DNA from: Ectopseudomonas chengduensis
GTDB lineage: Bacteria; Pseudomonadota; Gammaproteobacteria; Pseudomonadales; Pseudomonadaceae
Length of the DNA stretch: 64,000 nt
NCBI RefSeq assembly: GCF_900102635.1
Contig: NZ_FMZQ01000014.1
Coordinates: forward strand, 42,558-106,557
Reading direction: 5' to 3'
Shown: one piece after another, positions 27,716 through 35,529 of the stretch
How positions within the stretch are numbered: position 1 is the first letter of the stretch
Layout: each line of letters starts with the position of its first letter
The notes under the pieces: model-generated
What the model saw: the letters and a program-made list of their open reading frames with translations, nothing else
Told to the model about the DNA's origin: nothing
The model's database searches: none
Position numbers and translations under genes: made by a program

Positions 27716-29668
27716 ATGCATGTTCTCCGAAGCAGACTGACCCTCGCCCTCCTCGCCGCCGGCCTGGCCGCTGCCCCCTTGCCCTTGCTCGCGCAGATCG
27801 AGCAGGTGCCGGCCAGCGCCAATCAGCAGGAAGAAAGCTGGACCATCAACCTCAAGGGCGCCGACATCCGCGAGTTCATCGATCAGGTCGCCGGCATCAC
27901 CGGGCAGACCTTCGTCGTCGACCCGCGAGTGAAGGGCCAGGTCAACGTGATATCCAGCACACCTTTGGGGCTGTCCGAGGTCTATCAACTGTTTCTCTCG
28001 GTGATGGCCACCCACGGTTTCAGCGTGCTGACCCAGGGCGATCAGGCGCGCATCGTGCCCAACGCCGAGGCCAAGGCCGAAGCTGACGCCGGCCGTCCGG
28101 CGCCGGATCGCCTGGAAACCCGCCTGATCCAGGTGCAGCACGCGCCAGTGGCCGAGCTGATCCCGCTGGTTCGTCCACTGGTACCGCAATACGGCCATCT
28201 GGCTGCTGTCACCTCGTCCAACGCGCTGATCATCAGCGACCGCAGCGCCAACATCGAACGCATCGAAGACCTGATGCGGCAGCTCGACCGCAGCGGCGCG
28301 CAGGACTTCAGCGTGGTGACCCTGCAGCACGCCTGGGTGATGGACGCCGCCGAAGTGCTCAATACCGCCATCGCCCGCGGCCAGGCCAAGGGCACCAGCG
28401 CCACCCAGGTGGTGGCCGACGCCCGCACCAACCGCCTGATTCTGCTCGGCCCGCCGGACGCCCGCGCCAAACTGGCCGACCTTGCCCGCTCGCTGGACAG
28501 CCCCACCAGCCGCTCGGCCAATACGCGAGTGATCCGCCTGCGCCACAACGACGCCAAGTCCCTGGCCGAAACCCTCGGCGAGATTTCCGAAGGCCTGAAG
28601 AATCAGGAAAACAGCGAAACCACTGGCCGGCAGTCGAACATCCTCATCCGCGCCGACGAGAGTCTCAACGCCCTGGTGCTGCTGGCCGAGCCCGATCTGG
28701 TCGCCACCCTCGAAGATATCGTGCGTCAGCTCGACGTACCGCGCGCCCAGGTGATGGTCGAAGCGGCCATCGTCGAGGTTTCCGGCGACATCACCGACGC
28801 CCTCGGTGTGCAGTGGGCCGTGGATGCCCGCAGCGGCAGCGGCGGCAGGGGCGGCCTGGGCGGGGTCAACTTCGCCGGCACCGGTCTGTCGGTGGGCAGC
28901 GTGCTGCAGATCCTGCAAAGTGAGGAAATACCGGAAGACCTCACCCTGCCCGACGGCGCCATCATCGGCATCGGCAGCGACCGCTTCGGCGCACTGATCA
29001 CCGCACTCTCGGCCAACAGCAAGAGCAACCTGCTGTCCACGCCGAGCCTGCTGACCCTGGACAACCAGAAAGCGGAAATCCTCGTCGGGCAGAACGTGCC
29101 CTTCCAGACCGGCTCCTACACCACCGACGCCTCGGGTGCCGGCAACCCCTTCACCACCATCGAACGCCAGGACATCGGCGTGACCCTCAAGGTCACGCCA
29201 AGCATCAACGAAGGCGCCACCCTGCGCCTGGAGATCGAGCAGGAAATCTCCTCCATCGCCCCCAGCACCGGGCTCAACGCCCAGGCGGTCGATCTGGTGA
29301 CCAACAAACGCTCGATCAAGAGCACCATCCTCGCCGACGACGGTCAGGTGATCGTGCTTGGCGGCCTGATTCAGGACGACGTCACCCAGGCCATCTCCAA
29401 GGTGCCGCTGCTGGGCGACATTCCTTTGCTCGGCGGGCTGTTCCGCTCCACCCGCGAATCCCATATCAAACGCAACCTGATGGTCTTCCTGCGGCCGACC
29501 ATCGTCCGCGATGGCGCCGGCCTGGCTGCACTGTCGGGCAAGAAGTACAGCGACATTCGCATCATCGGCAACGGCGGCCCAGACAACGGCCGCCCCAGCA
29601 TCCTGCCCAGCACCCCGAGCCAGCTGTTCGACGGCCAAGGCGCACCGGCGGTGGATTTGCGGCAGTAA
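27716..29668 (+). CDS. xcpQ: Type II secretion secretin D (XcpQ/GspD)
   Basis: Outer-membrane secretin forming the exit channel, 650 residues. A signal peptide (LTLALLAAGLAAAPLPLLA) precedes the N0 domain (WTINLKGADIREFIDQVAGI), N1-N3 repeats, and the secretin core (LLSTPSLLTLDNQKAEILVG, VPLLGDIPLLGGLFRSTRES, and NLMVFLRPTIVRDG). It starts at the ATG at 27716, four bases after xcpP. Downstream lies a 192-bp tandem repeat cluster. Confidence 0.96.
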   Translation: MHVLRSRLTLALLAAGLAAAPLPLLAQIEQVPASANQQEESWTINLKGADIREFIDQVAGITGQTFVVDPRVKGQVNVISSTPLGLSEVYQLFLSVMATHGFSVLTQGDQARIVPNAEAKAEADAGRPAPDRLETRLIQVQHAPVAELIPLVRPLVPQYGHLAAVTSSNALIISDRSANIERIEDLMRQLDRSGAQDFSVVTLQHAWVMDAAEVLNTAIARGQAKGTSATQVVADARTNRLILLGPPDARAKLADLARSLDSPTSRSANTRVIRLRHNDAKSLAETLGEISEGLKNQENSETTGRQSNILIRADESLNALVLLAEPDLVATLEDIVRQLDVPRAQVMVEAAIVEVSGDITDALGVQWAVDARSGSGGRGGLGGVNFAGTGLSVGSVLQILQSEEIPEDLTLPDGAIIGIGSDRFGALITALSANSKSNLLSTPSLLTLDNQKAEILVGQNVPFQTGSYTTDASGAGNPFTTIERQDIGVTLKVTPSINEGATLRLEIEQEISSIAPSTGLNAQAVDLVTNKRSIKSTILADDGQVIVLGGLIQDDVTQAISKVPLLGDIPLLGGLFRSTRESHIKRNLMVFLRPTIVRDGAGLAALSGKKYSDIRIIGNGGPDNGRPSILPSTPSQLFDGQGAPAVDLRQ

Positions 29669-29684
29669 CAATAGGGCGTCATCT

Positions 29685-30235
29685 CGTGGGTGGCTGCAAT
29701 CCGCCGCAATGGCGATGGCGGGTTGCACCCGCCCTACGCGCTGAATTGTGGAGCACCGCAAACCGTGGGAGGCGCTTTAGCGGCGACAGGCGCTACGGCA
29801 ATCGCGGCCAAAGCCCCTCCCACTGAGCCAGCGCGACTTGCCTCCCCTCTTCAATCACAGGTGAACCATACATCGTAGGGCGGGTGAAACCCGCCGCAAT
29901 GGCAATGGCGGGTTGCAACCCGCCCTACGCGCTGAATTGTGGAGCGCCACAAACCGTGGGAGGCGCTTTAGCGGCGACAAGCTCTACAGCAGTCGCGGCC
30001 AAAGCCCCTCCCACTGAGCCAGCGCGGCTTGCCTCCCCTCTTCAATTCACAGGTGATCGATACATCGTAGGGCGGGTGAAACCCGCCAGAATGGCAATGG
30101 CGGGTTGCAACCCGCCCTACGCGCTGAATTGTGGAGCACCACAAACCGTGGGAGGCGCTTTAGCGGCGACAAGCTCTACAGCCGTCTCGGCTAAAGCCCC
30201 TCCCGCTAAGCCAGCGCAGCTTGCCTCCCCTCTCC
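29685..30235. repeat. Three tandem units of a ~192-bp repeat
   Basis: Units begin near 29685, 29875 and 30067. Each contains an inverted repeat GTAGGGCGGGTGAAACCCGC ... GCGGGTTGCAACCCGCCCTAC, the spacer GCGCTGAATTGTGGAGC, then a GTGGGAGGCGCTTTAGCGGC ... CAAAGCCCCTCCCAC inverted repeat, then GCCTCCCCTCTTCAA. Units 2 and 3 are nearly identical and unit 1 is more diverged. The stretch lies between the ends of xcpQ and the amidase gene; I see no gene in it. A CTCTCCCGTTTACGGGAGAG hairpin follows at about 30229-30248. Confidence 0.88.
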
Positions 30236-30283
30236 CGTTTACGGGAGAGGGGCCAGGGGATAGGGCTGAATCGATGTGCCTTT

Positions 30284-30328
30284 GTAGGAGCGAGCTCTGC
30301 TCGCGAAAAGCAGTTCGCTCGCGCCTAC
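30284..30328. repeat. Short REP-type element (GTAGGAGCGAGCTCTGC family)
   Basis: GTAGGAGCGAGCTCTGCTCG and a shortened inverted arm TTCGCTCGCGCCTAC. It is the last repeat before the amidase stop codon at 30360. Confidence 0.65.
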
Positions 30329-30359
30329 ACACGACACAGCACGATCAGCTGACTTCCAC

Positions 30360-32063
30360 TCACCCCAGCGCCGGCGTACGCGGCGGGATCAGGCGTTTGC
30401 TGCCGGTCGACTCATAGGCCGCCGCCAGCTGCAGCAATGACGAATCATCATAAGCACGGCCGGCGAAAGTCAGGCCCACCGGCATGCCGATATCGGCCAT
30501 CACGCCCATCGGTACGGTGACAGTCGGCACACCCAGATGACGAATCGCCAGGTTGCCATTGGCCACCCACACACCGTTGCTCCAGGCGATATCGGCAGAT
30601 GCCGGGTTCACATCGGCATCGGCCGGGCCGACATCGGCCACAGTGGGGAACAGCACCGCATCCAGGCCCAGTTGATCCATCCAGTCTTCCAGATCGATCT
30701 TGCGGGTGTGCTCCAGGCCGCGCAGGCCGTCAGGCAGCGTGGCGATCTGGTCCCAGGGTTTGATCCCACGCTTGGCCATGTTGACGTACTCGTCCATGCC
30801 CGCCGCCAGATCGCCCTCACGGTTCGGCAGCGTGCCGGGGTCGTGGGGGAAGATCTGCGGGCCATCCACATCGGCCAGGCGGTTGAGTTTCGGATCACCA
30901 TTGGCCTGCAGGAAATCGTCGAAGGCCCAACCACTCAACTCCCACAGCTCGTCATGCAGGAACTCCGGCGTGACGATGCCGCGATTGAACACGGTTGGCG
31001 CACCAGGGCGATCACCCTCGCAGTTGGACACCAAGGGGAAGTCCACTTCCACCACCTCAGCGCCGGCCGCCTCCAGTGCCTGGCGCGCTGCTTCCCACAG
31101 AGCGATTACCGTCGGCCGGGTGTGAATGCGCTGGCCCGTCGGGCCGCCGATACCCGGGTTCTCGCTGGTGCCTGCCAGCTCGTCCTTGTTGATGAACATC
31201 TTCGGTACGCCAAGGCGCTTACCCTTCAGCGCATCGGCCTTGGCCGCCAGCGCCAGGTAGGACGCGGGGCGTACCTCGGAGGCTTTCGGGATCGGCACCC
31301 AGGGCTGCAAACGCCACAGGTCGCCGCGGCTGTCGGCATCGTCGGCTACCACCACATCGAGCACTTCCAGCAGGTCAGCCATGGTCCGGGCATAGGGCAC
31401 CACCACGTCCATGGTCGGTGTCAGCGGCCAGTTACCGCGCACCGAGATCACCCCGCGCGACGGCGTGTAGGCGCACAGCCCGTTGTTCGAGGCCGGGCCA
31501 CGCCCGCTGGACCAGGTTTCCTCGGCCAGGCCGAAGGCGGAGAAGCTGGCGGCAGTCGCCGTACCGGCACCGTTGGACGAGCCCGAGGCGAACGGCGCCG
31601 TCAGGTAATCGGCGTTATACGGGCTTTCGGCGCGGCCATAGACACCGCGCTGCATGCCGCCATTGGCCATCGGCGGCATGTTGGTCTTGCCCAGACAGAT
31701 GGCGCCAGCGGCGCGCAGACGCTCGACGGTGAAGGCATCACGCTGCGCCACCAGGTCCTTGAACGCCGGACTGCCGGAGGCCGCCGTCAGGCCCTTGACC
31801 AGGTAGCTGTCCTTGGCGGTGTAGGGAATGCCATCGAGCGGGCTCAGCGTCTCGCCACGGGCGCGGCGTGTATCGGACGCCTCGGCCTCCTTCAGCGCAT
31901 CAGGGTTGCGCACCACCACCGCGTTCAGCCGGGTCGGCGTATCCGGGCCGTCGTAGGCGTCGATACGCGCCAGATAGGCCTTGACCAGCTCGACCGCCGT
32001 GGTGCGGCCGGACTCCAGCGCCGCGCGCAGCTCGGCAATGGAAACTTCGGTAACCTCGATCAT
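30360..32063 (-). CDS. Amidase (amidase signature family)
   Basis: A 567-residue amidohydrolase of the GatA/fatty-acid-amide-hydrolase fold. The Ser-cisSer-Lys triad can be placed: K84 in DGIPYTAKDSYLV, cis-Ser about S162 in ASGSSNGAGTA, and nucleophile about S186 in EETWSSGRGPAS, where the usual TGGS is replaced by TWSS. The substrate cannot be read from sequence. The ATG at 32063 begins MIEVTEVSIAELRAALESG, typical of the family. It appears to be a stand-alone gene, divergent from 32279. Confidence 0.9.
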   Translation of the reverse strand: MIEVTEVSIAELRAALESGRTTAVELVKAYLARIDAYDGPDTPTRLNAVVVRNPDALKEAEASDTRRARGETLSPLDGIPYTAKDSYLVKGLTAASGSPAFKDLVAQRDAFTVERLRAAGAICLGKTNMPPMANGGMQRGVYGRAESPYNADYLTAPFASGSSNGAGTATAASFSAFGLAEETWSSGRGPASNNGLCAYTPSRGVISVRGNWPLTPTMDVVVPYARTMADLLEVLDVVVADDADSRGDLWRLQPWVPIPKASEVRPASYLALAAKADALKGKRLGVPKMFINKDELAGTSENPGIGGPTGQRIHTRPTVIALWEAARQALEAAGAEVVEVDFPLVSNCEGDRPGAPTVFNRGIVTPEFLHDELWELSGWAFDDFLQANGDPKLNRLADVDGPQIFPHDPGTLPNREGDLAAGMDEYVNMAKRGIKPWDQIATLPDGLRGLEHTRKIDLEDWMDQLGLDAVLFPTVADVGPADADVNPASADIAWSNGVWVANGNLAIRHLGVPTVTVPMGVMADIGMPVGLTFAGRAYDDSSLLQLAAAYESTGSKRLIPPRTPALG

Positions 32064-32278
32064 CGTGTCATCACTCGCGAATGGCGGGCCGCGTCTACGG
32101 CCACGGATACGAAAACAGCGCTTGCACGACCGACGCTCACGGGCAGATTCAGTCATGCAGATATGTGCCCGATGATACATCCCACCAGGCCTTCGCAGCA
32201 GCCCGCGCCAATGGCCAGGATGCGCGCCAGCCATTACATTCTCGCCACTGATTACGCAGCATTGAGCAGACCTGGCTT

Positions 32279-32635
32279 ATGACCCGCGAAGAACGCATCC
32301 ATCTGTGGTCGGCGCTGTCGGACGTATTCGTCGACACCGAAGTCGACTACGGATACATCGCCCGTCAGGTGGCAGGTTTCGGCCGTGCCACAGTAAAAGC
32401 TGCCTTCTATGAGGACGTCGCTCCTGCGTGCTACTCCAACATGCTCGCGCCCATCCCACCGGTCTGGACAGGCTTCGACAGCGCCTGGCTCAGCGAAACC
32501 ATCGAGCAAACCCAGGCCGCGCGACGGAGCTCCATCCTGCGCCGCCTGCGCGACCGACTCTTCATCGCCTACCTGCGCCGTGCACTGAAAGCGGAATGGG
32601 CGAAGATCGAGCAGGAACTGGATCTCGAACCGTAG
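32279..32635 (+). CDS. Conserved hypothetical protein (DUF7079-like)
   Basis: A 118-residue soluble protein starting MTREERIHLWSALSDVFVDTEV, with an acidic N-terminal half and a basic helical C-terminus (RRSSILRRLRDRLFIAYLRR). It resembles a small Pseudomonas family I know only as a domain of unknown function, and that assignment is from memory. Its TAG stop lies inside a GTAGGAGCCCGC palindrome. Confidence 0.75.
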   Translation: MTREERIHLWSALSDVFVDTEVDYGYIARQVAGFGRATVKAAFYEDVAPACYSNMLAPIPPVWTGFDSAWLSETIEQTQAARRSSILRRLRDRLFIAYLRRALKAEWAKIEQELDLEP

Positions 32636-32689
32636 GAGCCCGCTTGCGGGCGATGCTTTTATCAGGATCGCCCGCAAGCGGGCTCCTAC
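32632..32689. repeat. REP-type palindrome (GTAGGAGCCCGCTTGCGGG family)
   Basis: GTAGGAGCCCGCTTGCGGGC and its complement GCCCGCAAGCGGGCTCCTAC surround a 17-bp spacer, a perfect 20-bp stem. It would act as a strong 3' hairpin for the small gene upstream. A diverged relative is at 51263-51322. Confidence 0.88.
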
Positions 32690-32778
32690 AGAGTCATCGC
32701 CCTGCTCTTAACTGGCGAGCATCACACCATCCCCTGCTATGTTCTTAGTCCCTGCACACGAAACAGGAGAACATCGCC

Positions 32779-33168
32779 ATGCCCCACTTCACCGGCGGCT
32801 GCCTCTGCGGCCAGGTGCGTTTCGAAACCAGCGGCCAGCCTTATCGGGTCGGCGTCTGCCACTGCATGGACTGCCGCAAGCACCACGGCGCCCTCTTTCA
32901 CACCTCGGCGATATTCCCGCAGGACGCGGTAAAGGTAGAGGGCGAAACCGGCCAGTACGCCGGCCGCCACTTCTGCCCGCGCTGCGGCTCGCCGGTGTTC
33001 GCACGCTCGGGGGATGAGGTCGAGGTCAATGTCGGCTCGCTGGACGAACCGAACCAGTTCACCCCCACCTACGAACTCTGGACCATCCGCCGAGAAGCCT
33101 GGCTACCACCCTTGCCCTTCGACCGCCACTACCCACGCGACCGCGACAGCAGCTCACGCCACGAGTAG
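32779..33168 (+). CDS. GFA family zinc protein (glutathione-dependent formaldehyde-activating-like)
   Basis: A 129-residue Gfa/CENP-V-fold protein. The zinc-binding cysteines are all present: GGCLCGQVRF, VCHCMDCRKHHGA and HFCPRCGSPVF. The founding member binds glutathione and formaldehyde adducts, but most members have no proven role. AGGAG lies upstream of the ATG. The 3' end is six bases from the convergent methyltransferase gene. Confidence 0.9.
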   Translation: MPHFTGGCLCGQVRFETSGQPYRVGVCHCMDCRKHHGALFHTSAIFPQDAVKVEGETGQYAGRHFCPRCGSPVFARSGDEVEVNVGSLDEPNQFTPTYELWTIRREAWLPPLPFDRHYPRDRDSSSRHE

Positions 33169-33174
33169 AGCCAC

Positions 33175-33879
33175 TCAAGCATCGACTTTGCGCCGGCTTA
33201 CCCAGCCATGCATCAGCCCGGCCTGGAAGAACTGCACCGGCGCGTCGAACCCGGCGGCCTGGATGATGCCAGCCACCTGCTGCGCCGGTAGCACCGCCAC
33301 ATCACGGGCGTAGGCTGCGCGCGCACGCTCCAGCATCTGCGCATCGACCCCGGCCTCAGCCATAAGCGTCATCCAGCCAGGCAGCAATACCTCGTAGGCC
33401 GGTGACCGGATATCCGCCGCCAGGTCGACACTGGCCAGTAGCCCTCCGGGTTTCAGGCGCTGCGCAATCTGGCCGAAGAACGCGGTACGCACCGCGGGTT
33501 CGAGTAGGAACTGCGACACCAGAAAACAGGTAGCGCCGTCATAGACCGCCCCAGGCGCCAGCGTATCCAGATAGCCCTCGTGAAAGTCGCAGCGCTGGGC
33601 AAAGCCGCCGTGCTCCGCGCGCTGACGGCACAGCTCGAGCATCGCCCCGGACGGGTCGAGCGCGGTGAATCGCCAGCCCGGAAAGCGCTCGGCCAGGTGC
33701 GCGATTTCCGCCCCCGTGCCGGTGCCCACGCACAGTATCCGCGCGTCGGCCGGCAGGTCGATGAACAGCGCATCGAGCAGCAAATACAGCGCCTCACGAA
33801 TCGGCGCCATCCCCGCCCATTGCTTGTCGTAGCCCGCCGCCTGTTGGTCGAACAGCGCCTTGATTTCCTCGTCACGCAT
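33175..33879 (-). CDS. Class I SAM-dependent methyltransferase
   Basis: A 234-residue Rossmann-fold methyltransferase. ILCVGTGTGAEIAHLAERFP is motif I, with the acidic residue of motif II in FTALDPSGAML and motif IV-V around YDGATCFLVSQFL and LKPGGLLASVD. It resembles CmoA/UbiE-type enzymes but the substrate is unknown. The ATG at 33879 is seven bases from GGAGG; the alternative at 33885 abuts it. Confidence 0.88.
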   Translation of the reverse strand: MRDEEIKALFDQQAAGYDKQWAGMAPIREALYLLLDALFIDLPADARILCVGTGTGAEIAHLAERFPGWRFTALDPSGAMLELCRQRAEHGGFAQRCDFHEGYLDTLAPGAVYDGATCFLVSQFLLEPAVRTAFFGQIAQRLKPGGLLASVDLAADIRSPAYEVLLPGWMTLMAEAGVDAQMLERARAAYARDVAVLPAQQVAGIIQAAGFDAPVQFFQAGLMHGWVSRRKVDA

Positions 33880-34010
33880 GGCCATGCCTCCGTCGAATGA
33901 TCGTCCTCACGCCTTCCAGTATCCCAGAGCTGTCAATCCCCCCGCCGCGCGGCTACAAGCCCAGTCCAACTTTGTCGGCACTTTGCCAGAGCATCGGGAG
34001 ACTAACTGAC

Positions 34011-35096
34011 ATGTCCCTTCCCAGCGATCCCGATATGCAGAGCCCAACCTTCGAACAGAAAGCCTTCATCCTCCTGCTCGTTCTGGTGACCATCGCCTTC
34101 TTCTGGATACTGCTGCCGTTCTACGGCGCGGTGTTCTGGGCCATGGTCCTGGCCGTGGTGTTCGCACCGCTGCAGGAGCGCCTGCTGCGGCGCACTGGCG
34201 GCAGAGGCAACCTGACTGCCCTGCTGACGCTGATCATCTGCCTGTTGGTGGCGATTCTGCCGGTGATCTTCATCACCTCAGCCGTGGTGGCCGAAGGTAC
34301 CGCCCTGTACCAGAAGCTCGAGTCGGGCGAGCTGGATACCGGCGCCTACGTCACCCGCTTCATCCAGATGCTACCGCCGTCGATACAGCAACAGCTCGAC
34401 CGTGTCGGCATGAACAACCTCGAAGGCCTACGCGAACAGATCTCCAACGGCGCCATGGCCGGCAGCCAATACCTGGCCACCAAGGTATTCGCCATCGGCC
34501 AGGGCACCTTCGAGTTCTTCATCGGCTTTTTCGTGATGCTGTACCTGCTGTTCTTCCTGCTGCGCGACGGCAGGGATCTGGTGCATAGAATCCGCACCGC
34601 CATCCCGCTGGCCGACACCACCAAACGGCGTTTACAGATCAAGTTCACCCGCGTAGTGCGCGCCACGGTAAAAGGCAACGTGGTGGTCGCCGCCGTACAG
34701 GGCGCACTCGGTGGCTTCATCTTCTGGGCGCTGGGCATCTACAGCCCGTTGCTGTGGGGCGTGCTGATGGCATTTCTGTCACTGCTACCGGCTGCCGGCG
34801 CCGGCATCATCTGGGCGCCTGTGGCCATCTACCTGATGCTCAGCGGCAGCCTGGTGCAAGGCATCATCCTCACCGCCTTCGGCGTACTGGTGATCGGCCT
34901 GGTGGACAATATCCTGCGCCCGATTCTGGTCGGCAAGGACACCCGCATGCCCGACTACCTGATCCTCATCTCCACCCTCGGCGGCCTGGCCCTGCTGGGC
35001 CTCAACGGCTTCGTGATCGGCCCACTGGTGGCGGCGCTGTTCGTGGCCAGCTGGAATCTGTTCGGGGCGAAGAAGAAGGTCAGGTTGCCGGATTGA
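34011..35096 (+). CDS. AI-2E family transporter (PerM/YdiK-type)
   Basis: A 361-residue inner-membrane protein with about eight transmembrane helices. The first pair is around FILLLVLVTIAFFWILLPFY, and the C-terminal part carries PAAGAGIIWAPVAIYL, ILRPILVGKDTRMPDYLIL and FVIGPLVAALF, motifs of the AI-2 exporter/PerM superfamily. Members include autoinducer-2 exporters and Na+/H+ antiporters, so the substrate is open. The ATG at 34011 has GGGAG ten bases upstream. Confidence 0.9.
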   Translation: MSLPSDPDMQSPTFEQKAFILLLVLVTIAFFWILLPFYGAVFWAMVLAVVFAPLQERLLRRTGGRGNLTALLTLIICLLVAILPVIFITSAVVAEGTALYQKLESGELDTGAYVTRFIQMLPPSIQQQLDRVGMNNLEGLREQISNGAMAGSQYLATKVFAIGQGTFEFFIGFFVMLYLLFFLLRDGRDLVHRIRTAIPLADTTKRRLQIKFTRVVRATVKGNVVVAAVQGALGGFIFWALGIYSPLLWGVLMAFLSLLPAAGAGIIWAPVAIYLMLSGSLVQGIILTAFGVLVIGLVDNILRPILVGKDTRMPDYLILISTLGGLALLGLNGFVIGPLVAALFVASWNLFGAKKKVRLPD

Positions 35097-35529
35097 GCCA
35101 AGCGAGGAAAATGTCTGCCTGTGGCATGGCACGGCGGACAATTGGTCGCCTTTCGGTATGTCGGTGTATCTGGCTGAGCGCCTCCCAAACAACGCGCGCG
35201 TCGAGCGGATGGAGGGGGCTTTCCCACTACTCCTGCCTATATGCCGCAGCGCCGATGATTTGTGAGCGTCTCGCCAGCGAGTAATGTTGGGTGGCTTGGC
35301 GACTCAACTACTGCCCTCGCAAGCGATTTTTGACGCGCACCGAGACCGAGAGCAGCGAAGCCAAAGAGGACGCATCTGATATGGTTTTCCGCAGCTGATC
35401 TGAGCCTTTTTTGGATTGGATCAGTGCCCTTATAAAGAGGCTCCCGATGCGCTAGTCGAAAGTGCTCGATCGCTCACTATTTCAGGCTCTCTAAAGATCG
35501 GATGACATCGAGAGTCTTCAAGATCCCGC
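35097..35529. other. Intergenic region with no recognised feature
   Basis: This 433-bp gap between the AI-2E transporter gene and the GGDEF/EAL gene contains no ORF I believe, no RNA gene and none of the repeat families seen elsewhere. It looks less GC-rich than the flanks, particularly near 35380-35480. The promoter of the GGDEF/EAL gene should lie in its right half. Confidence 0.5.

Noticed and set aside
27695..29761. 688-codon minus-strand open frame opposite xcpQ
   Set aside because: Composition is rich in His/Gly/Ala/Gln with no domain signature; it mirrors the xcpQ codons.
29685..30235. CRISPR array
   Set aside because: The repeat period is about 192 bp with conserved 'spacers' and internal palindromes, unlike short direct repeats with unique spacers, and no cas genes are near.
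29690..30417. Open frames with repeated ALNCGAPQTVGGALAAT-type peptides after xcpQ
   Set aside because: They are translations of the 192-bp tandem repeat, with no ribosome site or protein-like composition.
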